From contig JADLZK010009181.1 in assembly GCA_015847255.1 (NCBI GenBank), forward strand, positions 1,054,001 through 1,118,000: a stretch of DNA of 64,000 nt, given 5' to 3'. The first letter of the stretch is position 1. Every line of letters begins with the position of its first letter. This document shows, one piece after another, positions 20,241 through 32,342 of the stretch. Below the pieces are notes generated by a model, which saw only the letters and a list, made by a program, of their open reading frames with translations, was not told the DNA's origin and made no database searches. The position numbers were made by a program, and so were the translations under genes. The DNA is from Hyparrhenia diplandra (Eukaryota > Streptophyta > Magnoliopsida > Poales > Poaceae).

Positions 20241-21412
20241 TAATTAATGGATTAGGCTATTTGGCTTGGAATTTGAGATTTCACAACTTTCCAAAGCTCA
20301 ATTATATTTCTATCTCAAATTCATATGGTGGGAGATGAAGAATGATTAGCTATGTTTCTACTCTCTAACTTATAGCGAGACAATGGAAAAATGAGGACTC
20401 ACATTTCTGGTCTAGCCTTATATATGAAGGTGAAGCAAGAATTTTTTCGCTTTGGAACCTTCATTATATAGGACGGAACACAAGTACATTTTTGGGAAGG
20501 CAAATGGTTTGGCCATTTGTCTTTACAGGAACAGTCCATCACCTAACCTATCTTGGCAAAGAGACCTCATTGGTCCCAAATTAGTAGCGTGGAATAATTT
20601 GTTGCCTTGTATCACTGACATAGCGTTGGCCCGTGAATAAGATGAGTTTCTCTAGAATTTACATCAGATTGGAAAATTCTCGGTGAAGTCACACTATCAA
20701 GCATTATTACTGATATCCCAAACATTAACAAACTCGTTTGGAAAGTAAAAGCCCCTCTGAAAATAAAAATTTTCCTATGGTACCTACGGCGAGGAGTTAT
20801 ATTGACAAAGGATAACCTAGTAAAGTGCAAGTGGCAAGATAGTAAAACTTATTGCTTTTGTCATAAAGAAGAGACAATTAAGCACTTGTTCTTTGACCGC
20901 CGGTTTGCTTGTTCAGTATGATCTTTTATTCATATTGCGATAGGTGTTTTAAAAACCCCACAATATAGTTCATATGTTCAATGGTTGGCTAAGAGGCGTC
21001 AACAAAGATGTCAAGCTTTTTACTCCTGCTAGGAGGAGTTGCGACTTGTTGGTCTATTTGGCTCAGTAGGAATAATATTGTTTTTGAAAAAAAAAAAATT
21101 GTTTCTCCTATGCAAGTTATCTATTTGCTTACCCATCGGCTACGTGCTTGGGCTATTCTGCGAAGCGAATTTGCGAGAATCTGGTGGTAGTGGTATCACA
21201 ACAGTTGATGCAGGTGGCCAAGGAGTTTTTCTCACATTGGTGGTGGTCTAGTTTAAGAACCGATAATCACTAGATTGTGCTAGGTTTTTCAATCTCTTTG
21301 GCTGTGTGCCTCATGTTGGGCAGAGGCCGGAAGTTGTCTCTTTGGGGTTGTATCAACTCGACGTATTGCTTCGAAGTTTTAACAAAACTTCCTTTATCAA
21401 AAAAAACCTTAT
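20241..21412 (+). mobile_element. LINE fragment A: 3' part of an L1-type element
   Basis: Frames read FWSSLIYEGEARIFSLWNLH then (in another frame) IGNGTQVHFWEGKWFG-like sequence, followed by KFSVKSHYQALLLISQTLTN (20675 on), KAPLKIKIFLWYLRRGVILT, KDNLVKCKWQDSKTYCFCHK and EETIKHLFFD. This is the zinc-binding region (zf-RVT type) that follows the reverse transcriptase in plant LINEs. WSIWLSRNNIVFEKKK at 21050 is the usual C-terminal motif. The 3' end (GTTTTAACAAAACTTCC) runs into an A run at about 21399. It is truncated at its 5' side, as LINEs usually are. Confidence 0.8.
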
Positions 21413-21934
21413 AGCATGTCAACTCGCTTCTTTATAGTAGAAATGCAACATATAAGCATCTCTCTTGCATGGCTAACAATAATATACAAATATATTTGAT
21501 ATACAACCATATTATCTTAATTAATGCATCCCTAAATTCGATTGCAAGAATCCAAATGGGACCTTAACAATAATGGCTCTCTACTAAGAGATGTCTATTT
21601 GTTATTTGATGACAACCGCGGAGGGGTTTGCTATGGTAATTGTGAGCTATCGATCTTGAACGCAACTATCATAGGACAAATATATTTGTGTATATTTTTA
21701 AATAGGAAAAATGTATGGCAAATAGTTTTGTTAGCTAAACTATCTTGAAATTAGATCTCACATGCGTGCATGCGTGATGGAAAATCCTAGCAGTCTTAGT
21801 TGTAATATTTAATTTATTTCAAGTGAAATATTGACCGATCCAAAGTCAGTCATCAGTTGCAATGTTTCTTAACGTGACTAGCCCCAACATGAATCACCGT
21901 TGCAATGTCTTTTTCTTAGGTATACCAAAATGAT
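21413..21934. other. AT-rich spacer between LINE fragments
   Basis: No coding or repeat structure recognised. Confidence 0.3.
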
Positions 21935-23498
21935 ACTTAATTGTCACCAAGATCTTAGCTAATAGGCTACAAATGGCTATGCCTAGGCTCATTCATAAAA
22001 ACCAATATGGTTTCATAAAGGCAAGATCAATTCAGGATTGCTTAGCTTGGTCCATGGAATATTTGCATTTATGTCATCAATCTAGAAATGAAATCATCAT
22101 CCTTAAGCTAGATTTTGAAAAAGCCTTTGATAAGGTGGAACATGAATTGATGCTTGAGATCATGCAAAGTAAGGGTTTCCAATCAAAATGGTTAAATTTG
22201 ATCAAAATGATCTTTGACTTCGGGCACCTCGGCTGTTTTATTAAATGGTATTCTGGGAAAGTTTTTCCTTTGCAAAAGGGGAGTCGGGCAAGGTGACCCT
22301 TTGTCACCTCTTCTTTTTTGTTTTAGCGGTTGATTTTCTACAAACAATTCTAAATGCAAAGAAACAAAGGCTTATCCATCTTGAGTCAATCTACCTCATG
22401 ATCCTATTCTACGGTATCTTTGATGATACATTCAAGGCAGTTGTTCTTTCTCAAGGCAATCCTAAATAGTTTTGCTGATTCCATAGGTCTAAAAGTCAAT
22501 TATAACAAATCTATGATGGTGCCAATCAACATCTCTGAAGAAAGGCTAAGTCATTTGGCAAACACCTTTGGTTGCTCTCTTTGGTTCACTACCTTTCACT
22601 TATCTTGTTCTACCTCTCGGTCTCACTAGGCCCGCAGTGGTTGATTATTGGCCATTAGTATCTAAATGTGAAAGAAGGTTGGTCACATTTTCATCCATGT
22701 TAAGTGAGGCAGGTAGATTGCAGATGGTCAATGTGTTCTTAGTGCCCTCCCAACATATACTATGTGCACTTTCCATCTTCCCAAAAGCTGTCATTAAGCA
22801 AATCGATAAGTTTAGGAAGCATTGTCTATGGAGGGGTTCAGATTTAAGCTGTAAGAAAACATCGAAGGCAGCATGGCAGATGGTATGTATTTCTAAAGAA
22901 AATGGTGGGTTGGGGGCTCTTAACTTATACTCTCGAGAACCAAGCTTTTTCTTTGAAGCATTTACATTAGTTCTATAACAAGCTTGATATACCTTGGGTC
23001 AATTTGATTTGGGGTACATTATCCAAACGCATCCCTCCCTTTAGATCGGAGAAAAGGTTCATTTCGATGGAGAGATATCTGTAAGTTCATAGAATCTTTT
23101 AAGGGCATGGCCTCAGTTATAATTGGAGATGGTTCCTCCTGCTTCTTCTAGAATGATGTTTGGGGTGGCACCCTCTTAACTCATCGGTTGCGAGCTATGC
23201 TCTTATGCAAGGAACAATAACATTTCTGTTCGGGGCCTTTTTTCAAACACAAGATATCCATAGCCTATTCCATTTGCCTCTTTTTGTAGAGGCCTATGGC
23301 CAATTGCAATATCTGATTGAGTCTTTGCAAAATGTTGATTCTGACAATCTTTGGATCAATGGACTTACATTTGGGGCACTTCTATTTTTCTTCACGGAGA
23401 GGTTACTCCGCGGTTGATGGGTTCAATTAATGTTTCACCGGTTTATAGGTGGCTCGGAAATCTTCTTGCCAACCTAAAAGGAAAGTTTTTTACGATGG
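21935..23498 (+). mobile_element. LINE fragment B: reverse transcriptase region of an L1-type element
   Basis: KILANRLQMAMPRLIHKNQY (21950 on), GFIKARSIQDCLAWSMEYLH, then IILKLDFEKAFDKVEHELML (catalytic motif with the first Asp). PLQKGSRAR...PLSPLLFVLAVDFLQTILNA follows with a frame change. The expected Y/FADD motif near 22400 is disrupted. Further on come LNSFADSIGLKVNYNKSMMV, RRLVTFSSMLSEAGRLQMVN, IDKFRKHCLWRGSDLSCKKT and KENGGLGALNLYSRE, then IIGDGSSCFF near 23118. It ends abruptly mid-sequence at the gypsy LTR start at 23499. It overlaps LINE A in domain content (both have the IG(D/N)G motif), so the two are separate copies. Confidence 0.85.
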
Positions 23499-24382
23499 TG
23501 TCGGGTATACAATAAGCGGATACCCTCATCGGGGCGTGGCAAAGTGGGCCTAAACCGCTCGGCTAAAGCGGGGCGAGTCTCGGCCCAACCAATACCGGCT
23601 CGCCCAAGCATCCGTGCTCGCGGGAGGAAGCACATGATTTGCCAGAGCTCCCACGAAGGACCTCGGGCAACTACTATTCCGGCTGTGCCCGAGCGCATCC
23701 AATGCACCGCCGTCTGGCAAGTGGACGGGCGACCCCGGCCACCATTAGACAAGCGGGCGCGGACCCAAGTCAAGCAATCCCGGTCGATTTTTATTTTACC
23801 GTGCAGATAGAAAGTACACCGGCGCACCGCAAGGACCATCCGAACCATCCCATTACCCGGTGAATCTCGTTGTAGCCATGCCTCACAGTGATGGCCGCGT
23901 CTGTGAGGGGATAAACCCCTATCCCCTCACGGCCCGACTTGGGCTGAGCCTTCCAGGCCGGCCTAGGCCACAAGACCGAGCCCAATCGGCACCCTCTGGT
24001 CGGTGGCCATCAAGAAGATCACGGCGAAGATGTGGACATCAAGATAGTTTCCTTGTATGACTTCTAGTCGTATCTAATGTAAACTTCCCTATTGTAAACC
24101 CGATCGGGATAGATCTCGTCGGGTAGGGCCGACTGTAACCACCTTGCGGGATATATAAGGCGGGCGGGGACCCCTCTCGAACTCATCGATAATCCACCAA
24201 GCAATAACAAACCTAAGCGGGGCGTAGGTTTTACGCCCTCCGGCGGCCGAACACAGGTAAATCCTTGTGTTCATCGTCCTTCGTTTTGCTTAGACATCTG
24301 CTAGTCATCCAGCGCACCTCTACGATCACAATCTACTAGCTTGGGCATACCCTGCTAAGCTATCGACCATATCTCGTTGACA
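23499..24382 (+). repeat. Left LTR of the Tat-type gypsy element
   Basis: 884 bp, TGTCGGGTATACAATAAG...ATCTCGTTGACA. TATA box ATATATAAGG at 24151. The downstream leader AACCTAAGCGGGGCGTAGGT (24209 on) and TAAATCCTTGTGTTCATC are typical of grass Tat-type LTRs. The sequence directly after it, CCTGGGCGCCCGGTAGAGC, is in the position of the primer-binding site. It truncates LINE fragment B. Confidence 0.75.
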
Positions 24383-26060
24383 CCTGGGCGCCCGGTAGAG
24401 CGTAGCGAAGCCGAAGGCGCCATGACTAGCAAGATGGTGATCTTCAATTCCATGGCGGTTGACCCGGCGGGCGGACATCGGTCGAGGGGGGCAATCGTGG
24501 TGCAACGGCGCCATCTTGGCGTCAACAACCCACGAGCGGTGCGAGATCAATCGCCTCGGCCAACTCTTCATCAACAATGGCGGCCGACTTGAGGCTGATC
24601 TCGGAAGCGAGGATCGTCTAACCTCCCCTCGGGCTCGTCGGCCCGTCGCCCGATACTAAGCGTCGCTATCGCCCGCGACATCGGCGATTTGCTAGCGAGG
24701 CCGATCGAGATCATGTTGGGCTTGGGTGAGTGCGTCCACGGTGGATTACGCTAGATAAGCTTCTTGCCAGCGAGGGGCGGCAACAACGGCGATGATGCGC
24801 CATGACACCAAACTTCTGCTAGATCGGGTTAGAGGCCACCGGCCCTCGACGACCCCGATCTGTCATCAGACACACGGAGGGGCGTCGCCCTCCACCTCCG
24901 ACCACCTCCAGGCTACTTGCCCTCAAGCTACCAACCTCGGGACTAGTCGGAGGGGGCGCCCGGCCCTTACGACTTTGTCGAGGCCCCCACCTTCCTAGAG
25001 GGACGGAGGGTGATCGGCGGACTCAAAATCTTCATGGCTCGACTCTCCCCGATCGGAGGGGGAAGGGCACGGACCCCGAGGGAGGGACGGACGCGCCACC
25101 ACCTCGCTAACCTACAGCGAGGGCGCAACTTACATCGACGGAGAAGTCGAGATGCGCCTCGGCGGGGATTCCCATTTGTTCACCCTTGGCATGGAGCCTT
25201 GGGGACACAACTACGGCGGGGGGTCCACGCCGTCGGCGAACCAACGCCGTCGATGGAGAAACCGACACGGAGCGCAGCGTGCGAGGCATGCAACGCAGAT
25301 CGTGCACGGTGGCGTCAAAGAGGGGCTACGGCAGCGGCAGCTAGCCGACCGTCGCCGGGTGCGGCGTGCCCGTCCCAACCGGGCTTTTGCATCGGCACCG
25401 CCGCCCGGCCGGGTGCGCCCACCCAGGCGTCTCGCCGCAACCTCCTCGCCGATTCCATACGGTGGGGAACGTGCCCGATTTTTCCACCCCGTAGCAAAAC
25501 ACCGCCGCGGCGTAGCCGCGCTTCACTGACAAAACCCCGATCTAAACGAGCTGAGCCACGTCTCGCGACTAACGCTCTCCTCAACCTGGCCACCAATTCG
25601 ATGCTAGCTACCTCATCGTCTCTCCCCTCGGCAACGCTGCGGAGAAGGCACCCGCAAGAAGAAGCGGCATCCCTCGCGCCCGGCCGGTGGAGAGACGGAA
25701 TAACCCCCGAGCATCCGGTGAGGCAACGGCGGCACCGCGGTGGCGGCACCGGTAAAAATGCAAACCCGCCGCCCGGACGAGGGGCGTGCAGGCCCGGTCG
25801 GGTCGTGGAGCTGGTCGCGGTGGCCCGGTCGGTGGTGCGGGTGGGCAACCATCCGGCGTCGACCGGGGAAGTCAACTAGTGTCCCTCCGATCTCGCAACA
25901 ACATCGGCCCCGCCGCGGCGTCCGCAATCACATTAACACCGGTCGTCGCCCGGGAGGAAGAGGAACTCAAGAGGCGTGAGGAGTATAATCCGGCGTATGG
26001 TAATCCCCCAGGAACTCTCCACGACCACCAATATCAAGCCTTACTCCTAGGAGCTCGACG
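24383..26060 (+). pseudogene. Degenerate gag region of the gypsy element
   Basis: Recognisable words are scattered over all frames: EINRLGQLFINNGGRLEADL-like at 24545-24600, LGMEPWGHNYGGG at 25184, and RREEYNPAYGNPPGTLHD near 25975. The long frame 25010-25879 is low-complexity Arg/Pro/Ala text that I would not call a protein, because the same stretch is open in several frames on both strands. No protease or reverse transcriptase motif was found. Confidence 0.45.
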
Positions 26061-26099
26061 CGTCCAGATGGCCTTTGAACTTCAAGGTCAACACCCCAC

Positions 26100-26470
26100 G
26101 GCTTGATTCCCAACCCGACCATCGAAGGCCTCTTGGGCCTCATTGGTCCATCGGGGGACAAGATCGGATATGTTCTCGGCTACACTTCCAACAATTTGCC
26201 GAGTATGAGGCCACGCTTCACGGCCTCCGGGATAGCCGTCGGTTTGGGAATCAAGTGCCTTAAGGTGTATGGCGACTCCGCCCTGGTTGTCAAGCAGGTC
26301 AACAAGGATTGGGACTGCAAGAATGAGAAGATGGATGCTACGTCAAGGCGTCGGGGAAATTGGAAGGCAAACTCTATGGCCTCGGCTTCGAGCACGTGGT
26401 TCGGGACTACAACCAAGCGGCCGATGAGCTCTCTAAGCTAGGTTCTTCGGGCCAAGGTGCTTGAATTTGG
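26100..26470 (+). pseudogene. Tat-type RNase H domain, broken
   Basis: SGDKIGYVLGYTSNN, then AEYEATLHGLRDS in a second frame, then AVGLGIKCLKVYGDSALVVK and QVNKDWDCKNEKMDA, and finally FEHVVRDYNQAADELSKLG in a third. This is the additional RNase H domain of Tat elements, with the D-S-A-L-V-V and DELSKLG motifs. Frame changes occur at about 26205 and 26335. The domain would degrade the RNA strand of RNA:DNA hybrids. Confidence 0.8.
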
Positions 26471-26639
26471 TGTTTTTGTGGAAGATCCATTTGCGGCCCC
26501 TCTCTCACGGAAAAGGACGATGGAGTGCTAGAACCCACTACGACGGATCGTCTCCACACTCTCCATTTCGGGTGATGAGGATTGGAGGGTCCCGATCATC
26601 AAATATTTGACCGAGGCTCTCATACATGAGACATAACCA

Positions 26640-27815
26640 CGGCGGGAGCGACTCATTCGGCGCGGCAAAATTATGTGTTCGTCGGCGGGCACCTCATGAG
26701 GAAAAACTTCGGTGACCGGGTGTTATAGAAGTGCATTTCTCGGGGCGGAAGGCATCAAGCTCCTCGATGAGATCCACGGTGGCACCTGTGGCAACCACGC
26801 CCGCGTCACGGACTCTACGGGTCGGCAAGGCTTTTCGCCGCAGGATTTTTCTTGGCCGTCGGCCGTGGCGGCGACGCGAGAACACTTGGTTAAATCCACG
26901 CACCAACTGTCGCCGCCGCTAAGCAAATCCACATACCCGCTCATGAGCTTCAAACCATCCGGCATCTTAGCCTTTCTCTTGCTGGGGACTGGACGCTATC
27001 GGTCCCTTCAAGGCCGCTCCAGGCGGTTTCAAGTGGGTCTTCATCATGATCGACAAATTTTTCAAATGGATAGAGTACATGCCGCTGGTCGACGCCAACT
27101 CCTACAAAGCTGCCGAGATGCTCGAGGCCATTATACACCGCTTCAGCCTCCCAAACTCCATCATCACAGACCTGGGTAGCACCTTCACAGGCAGCCACTT
27201 TTGGGACTTCTGTGACGAGCGTGGTATCCTTGTGAAGTACGTTTCTGTGGCGCATCCAAGAGCAAATGGGTAGGCTAAAAGGGCAAACGGTATGATCCTG
27301 GATGCATTGAAGAAAAGGTTGTTCCGACCAGATGGCAAATACCCGGGCAGGTGGCTAAAAGAGCTACCCGCGGTGGTGCTGGGGATTGCGCACCCAGCCT
27401 AGTCTCAATACGGGTGTATCTCCATACTTCATGGTGTTTTGGTCAGAGGCCGTCCTTCCCGCCGACGTGGCCTTCCGAAAACCTCGTGCTGAGAATTATG
27501 ATGAGGAAGCCTCCAATACTGCTGAGGAAGATGATATCAATGCCCTCGAGGAGCGCGCACGGATTCTTGTGTCGAACAGCCAAGTACCTTGAGGGTGTCG
27601 GCGCTACTACAACCGCAATGTGCGTGATCGGGCCTTCAGCGGTTGGTGACCTAGTCTTACGCCGCAAGCAGAAGAGTGTTCACAAGTTATGGTCCCATTG
27701 GGAGGGTCCTTTCAAAGTCAAGGCGTGCACCCGACCAGGTTCCTACAGGCTCACTACCATGGACGACGTCGATATCCCCAACTCGTGGAACATCGAGCTC
27801 CTATGGTGATTCTAC
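26640..27815 (+). pseudogene. Gypsy integrase, broken
   Basis: The zinc-binding part (KLLDEIHGGTCGNHA near 26757) precedes the core: GPFKAAPGGFKWVFIMIDKF (about 27000), KWIEYMPLVDANSYKAAEML, SIITDLGSTFTGSHFWDFCD and ERGILVKYVSVAHPRANG, which are the gypsy integrase catalytic regions. The expected Asp-Asn-Gly of the second region reads D-L-G. Later text is SHWEGPFKVKACTRPGSYRL and DVDIPNSWNIELL, the C-terminal region. There is a TAG after ANG and at least three frame changes. Confidence 0.88.
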
Positions 27816-28049
27816 CCTTAAGGGTTACGTAGCGAGATATGTATCTTACTTTCTTCTCTCGATACTTTCAATAAAGTATTTTAGCTGTGGTTCTGGCTAT
27901 ATCTTTTTATGCAAATCTTACTTTACTATGAATTTGCTCTCCGTGAGAATTATCTCTCTCTGCCGACCACTGTTTTGTCACTGAACCCCCTAGAGCAGGC
28001 CCCGTCTCCAGTTGTTTCCACAGATACATGCGCAAGGCTCGTACCCAGC
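27816..28049. other. Region after integrase, no gene
   Basis: AT-rich, non-coding, between the sense genes and the antisense ORF. Confidence 0.35.
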
Positions 28050-30317
28050 GTATCACGGCCGTCGGGCGCTCCCTTTGAGGTTGAACAGCCCAAGTGCTTG
28101 CCCGAGCATCGCGCCTCCTTGCCCGCGGCTATAACAACACATTGGGGCTAGGTCAGGCCGTTCACAAGAGTGACAGGGAAAACGACATACGACTCACGGC
28201 GCATATATACATGCAAAAGAAAAACTTCAACGTGTTCATGCCGCCCACAACCGGGCACGGCTCGGTGAACCAACTAAGTGTTTTCATGCATAATAAAAAG
28301 TTTATGCCTGGGGTGCACCGTCACCCAGGTCTTCTTCTTCTTCTTTCCGCGGGGGTTGGAGGGTTCATGTCGCCGGCTAGGAGTGCCGCCTCGCCGCTCG
28401 TCGCGCGAGGTTGTCGATGGCGGCCGGGGCGTCCGCTCGCGTACATTCGGGCCGTGGATGCGCAGCGGGGTTGACTTCTTGGGATAACGAGAGCACACCC
28501 ACGGCGGCGTGTGCGAATGGCGTCACGTACGCAACGTGCGGCGAATGAACTCCTCAAAGTTCACCCGCGCCACCGCGCTCCACTCGACCACATTCTCAGG
28601 TCCGGTTGGTGGCGCCCCGCTCCACCGGCCCTCCAAGCACCGCAGCGCCGTGGATCACGTTGAGGAGGCGGGCCCCACTCTTTTATGCGAGCTCGGCGTC
28701 CGGAGTCGCCAAAGGGCGACGTCCGTCTCAAGGTCCCGGCATTGAGCCCTCATACCCACCAGACGAGCTGCACATGTGGTAACATGGTTTACCACGGGTC
28801 TCATACCTGGAGAAAAGGCCACAAGGATATAGGGAACTTACCAGCATGATCAGCCTCTGTATCCTGGAGTTCCTCTTTCAGTCGGCCCATCTCCTTGTTG
28901 GCCAGCTCGAGCTGCTTCTAGAGCGTGATCTGCCCGGCCTCGAGCTCTGCAGGATAAAACCAGTATTCAATGGTTTGAGCTACTAACATTTTCATCTCAT
29001 GATTAATGGCATTATAATCAACGGCGACATAATCACGATATTTGTTCGTTGGCGACGGGCGGGTCTCCTCCTCCTCGTGCGATAAGCCGGGCACGCTCAT
29101 TCGCGGCCGTGTCCGCTCGCGTCGGCGATCCCGGTCGGCGTCCGGGCTGCTCTCTCTGCTCCGGGGGCTTCTTTGTTGAGCGGCGATCACGCCGGCGCGC
29201 TCAACCACTAAGCGGTCCCTTCGGCGGCTAAGCGCCGCTTTTGCTCTGTCGCGCCTGGTCGCGCTCCCGGAGCTAGGGGGTTAGCCGGGTTGGTTGGCTT
29301 GCGTCGGCGCCCGCTAGACTCCGGCCAATTCCTCTCGCAGACGACGCACCTCTCTGGCGATAAACGCTACGCATAACAACCAAAGGCGATCAACGATTGC
29401 AGCAAAGGATCTACAAACGACAACAAAGTCAAAAGATCAACCAGAAGGCTTGTATGTAGGCATACGGGAGGCAATCGGCGGACTCGGCTAGCATACGGCC
29501 GGCACCGCTCCCCTCATCCTCCTCCTCCGAGTCGGCTTCGGCCGGCGCCCGGACCGCCGGCAGGGCCTCACGAGGGACCTCACCGGGGACTCCTCCGAGG
29601 CGTTCGGCCAGGCGTCATCGGCTTCCATCTCCCTTTGCCGTCTCCCTTTCGACTTGAATGTCGTCTAGAGGGGACTCGGGCGCCGGAGCTTGATGTTAGT
29701 CCGGGCGGGTTCCTCGGCCACGCCACGCGCCCGCTCGGCTCGGGCGCCGGGCGCGCGGGCCCCGCCGTCCATGGTCACGGGCGGCACGTCCACATGCTTT
29801 GTGGAGATGGCTCCGTTTGCTCCACCGGCTCCACGGGCGTTGTCTGCGCCGCCACGGAAGACAACAAGATTCACCGCCATGGCGCTACATCGACAATACT
29901 CACGCACCATGGAACCCGAAACAAAGATACGCATTTTTTATCGCACTTACATCCGGGGAGAAACGCATCCCATGGAGCCGCCCATTGGAGCGCCCTCCGC
30001 CACTCCCGCGCCCCTCCGGCTCCAGCGCGCGCTCCGGATCGCTCCCGTAGTGGCGTGGGCGTGCGCGGCGTCAATGGTCTGTGGGTGCTCGGGCGGGCGG
30101 CGCCGCGCCGCTCCGGCCTCCTCGGCAGCCTACACAGGCGATCATAGGCCATGAGACATGGCATCACCAGATACTTGCATCAACACACCGGGACTCATGC
30201 TTACCGGGGCGTTGGCGTCTTCATCATCATTGTCATCGCCGCCGTTGGGCAGCACCACCGGGCGGCGGCGCTCTTCTCTACGACCGGGGCTCCTTGGGCC
30301 TCTGGCGGTGGTCTTGT
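28050..30317 (-). pseudogene. C-terminal part of the gypsy antisense ORF
   Basis: Minus-strand frames carry KQLELANKEMGRLKEELQDT-like coiled-coil sequence near 28910-28840, FVSGSMVREYCRCSAMAVNL near 29930, and VEWSAVARVNFEEFIRRTL near 28600-28540. Tat-type elements carry an antisense protein of unknown role with this layout: N-terminal conserved domain, low-complexity middle, coiled coil, C-terminus. Stops and frame changes are frequent. The reading is interrupted at 30317 by the minus-strand LTR element and continues at 35745. Confidence 0.55.
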
Positions 30318-31634
30318 TGTTGGCGTTTCTTACGCACCGTAAAAAAGAGTTCGCAAGCGCACGGAAATGCCATTTGTAGCTTTCACGGGAAGTATTGAGG
30401 GTATCGTATTTCCACGAGGAACGGTTGTGCAAATTGTCTCTTAGCTAGTTCACCTAGGATAGCAAAAGGGAGAAGGTAAGAATAGCAAGGTCTTCTAAGG
30501 TTAGAGTTCCTAGATAAGATAGTGCTTGCCACCATCCACTTACCGGGCACCGGATAGCGCTGATGCGGCAAGCGATGTAGGCCAATAGCCCTACTCGAAA
30601 CACCGGCGTGGGGAATACAAAGGACGGACAGGGGCTGTCACCACCTCACGCCTACCCCTCATTCCGTGCGCGTTCGAGGCAAAAGCGAAGGTGGCCTCTA
30701 GCATAAACACCGCGTCTACGCTATGACCAACTACTCTAGCGTTGATCGGGGTGACCCATGCGGCGAGGCCCTCTACAGTACCCGCCTCAAGGACGGACGA
30801 CGAACCCGGCAAGAAAAACAAGAACAAAACTAGCTTGAAGTAAGAACTTATTACCAAAGAGAGGACACGAACCTTAGTACTCCAAGTAGTACTAGATCCG
30901 CCGAGGTACAAGTGAGAGGGAGCCGACATCCCCGGCACTCGGTGGAGGTAACCGACAACTCGGTACTTCTCCATCTCTCTCTCTTCCTCACTCACTCCTT
31001 ACACTAGAGAGCTAAACTATAAAAGTGGAGCTCTCCTCTCTAATGCTACATTGTGCCTCCTTGAGAGTGTGATGGAATGGGATGAGTGGGATGGATGGGA
31101 TGGATGATTTACAAGGGAGGCAATAGCCTCTTTATATAGGGAAAGGAGGGAGAGAATGGATGGCTGTGCTTTGTTCGGGAAAATTGGCGGGAACTCAAAC
31201 TTGCACCGCATGCAACCGCCCCAGCGTGAAAACCGCTCCAAACCGCCCGAGAAAGGGCGGGAAGAGATGCCGAAAATTTGCGCCGGCGCCGTAGTGCGCC
31301 GGGCCGCCGCAGAAGGGTCCGCGCCTCTCGGCCCCGGCCTTCCCCGTTGTGTGTTTGGGCCTTCCTACATTGGGCCTATGGTGGTGCACGGTCCAGATTC
31401 CTTGTTTATTCGGCCTTCTTGCTCTTCCTCCCCTTAGGCGTAGTTCTGAAATGCGCCTTTGTTGTTACTTTGTGTATTTTTACTTCTTTTCCACTCTAGT
31501 ACCTGCAAAATATATTTTCTTCCAATACAAGTGGAACTAGATTAGTGGTAAAGGTTTATGTGATATATGTTTGCTTGTTCCTGTGATTTGGGTGTAAGTT
31601 GGTGGTATAAATTAGTTGATAATGACCGCCAACA
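30318..31634 (-). repeat. 3' LTR of the minus-strand LTR element
   Basis: 1317 bp. TATA box (CCTATATAAA read on the minus strand) at 31131-31140. It holds a short GGGATGGAT microsatellite at 31079-31106, shared with the other LTR. Confidence 0.88.
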
Positions 31635-31650
31635 ACTCCCCACACTTAGC
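31635..31650 (-). promoter_or_regulatory. Polypurine tract, minus strand
   Basis: On the minus strand GGCTAAGTGTGGGGAGT precedes TGTTGGCGG of the 3' LTR. Upstream is GAGGACGAGCAAA, the usual lead-in of this grass LTR family. Confidence 0.75.
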
Positions 31651-32311
31651 CTTTGCTCGTCCTCGAGTAAAGATTGAAGGACTAAGTGGGTTCATCTCCC
31701 TTGATTTCAAAATCTGCATACAGGTTATTCCAAACTTCACCTGTACCTGTGAACTTCAAAGTGTCTACTAGAATATCATTGAGTAATTGAAAAATGGAAA
31801 CAGCCTGGATTTACAATCTCCCCGCAAAACTCAAACTCAGAAACTTGGGGTTTTTAAGTGTTTCAAAACAAAGATAGCTCGTGTTCCTTGAATGCTTCAC
31901 TCAGATCGCTCAAATATTTGTATGTGGTTCCTCACCAAGGCTTTGCATTATGCCTTTATTTTGATCATCCTACTTCTAAGGCTTTATCTGGAGTTTTAGG
32001 TAGGAATGAATATGAATGAGGCACACTTACTTTGCATATGTTGTTGGATCAAAAGCTGGACCCGAGGGGAGATGCAAGGCATACACTTTGATCGAGGCGT
32101 GCAAGTGTGTAGAAGGTAGAGTATAAGTGTGTATATATATATTTCTTTTTTGGTACTCTATTGCATCATGATTCTCCTTTATAGATCGTAATGCCTTTGG
32201 GAAAAGTATGGGCTATCTTTTATCTTTATTTTTTGACGGGCTTCTTTTGGCACGTCATCTTTTATTTGATTTGGACACGCGTCCATATTTTTTTCTTATG
32301 CCACTTGGCGT

Positions 32312-32342
<31 letters not shown>

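Noticed and set aside
20241..23498. A single LINE with rearranged order
   Set aside because: Both fragments contain the same IG(D/N)G region and fragment A has its own 3' A run, so they are two separate copies.
25010..25879. 289-codon frame in the gypsy gag region
   Set aside because: Low-complexity text open in several frames; gag words occur in other frames, so this frame is not the coding one.
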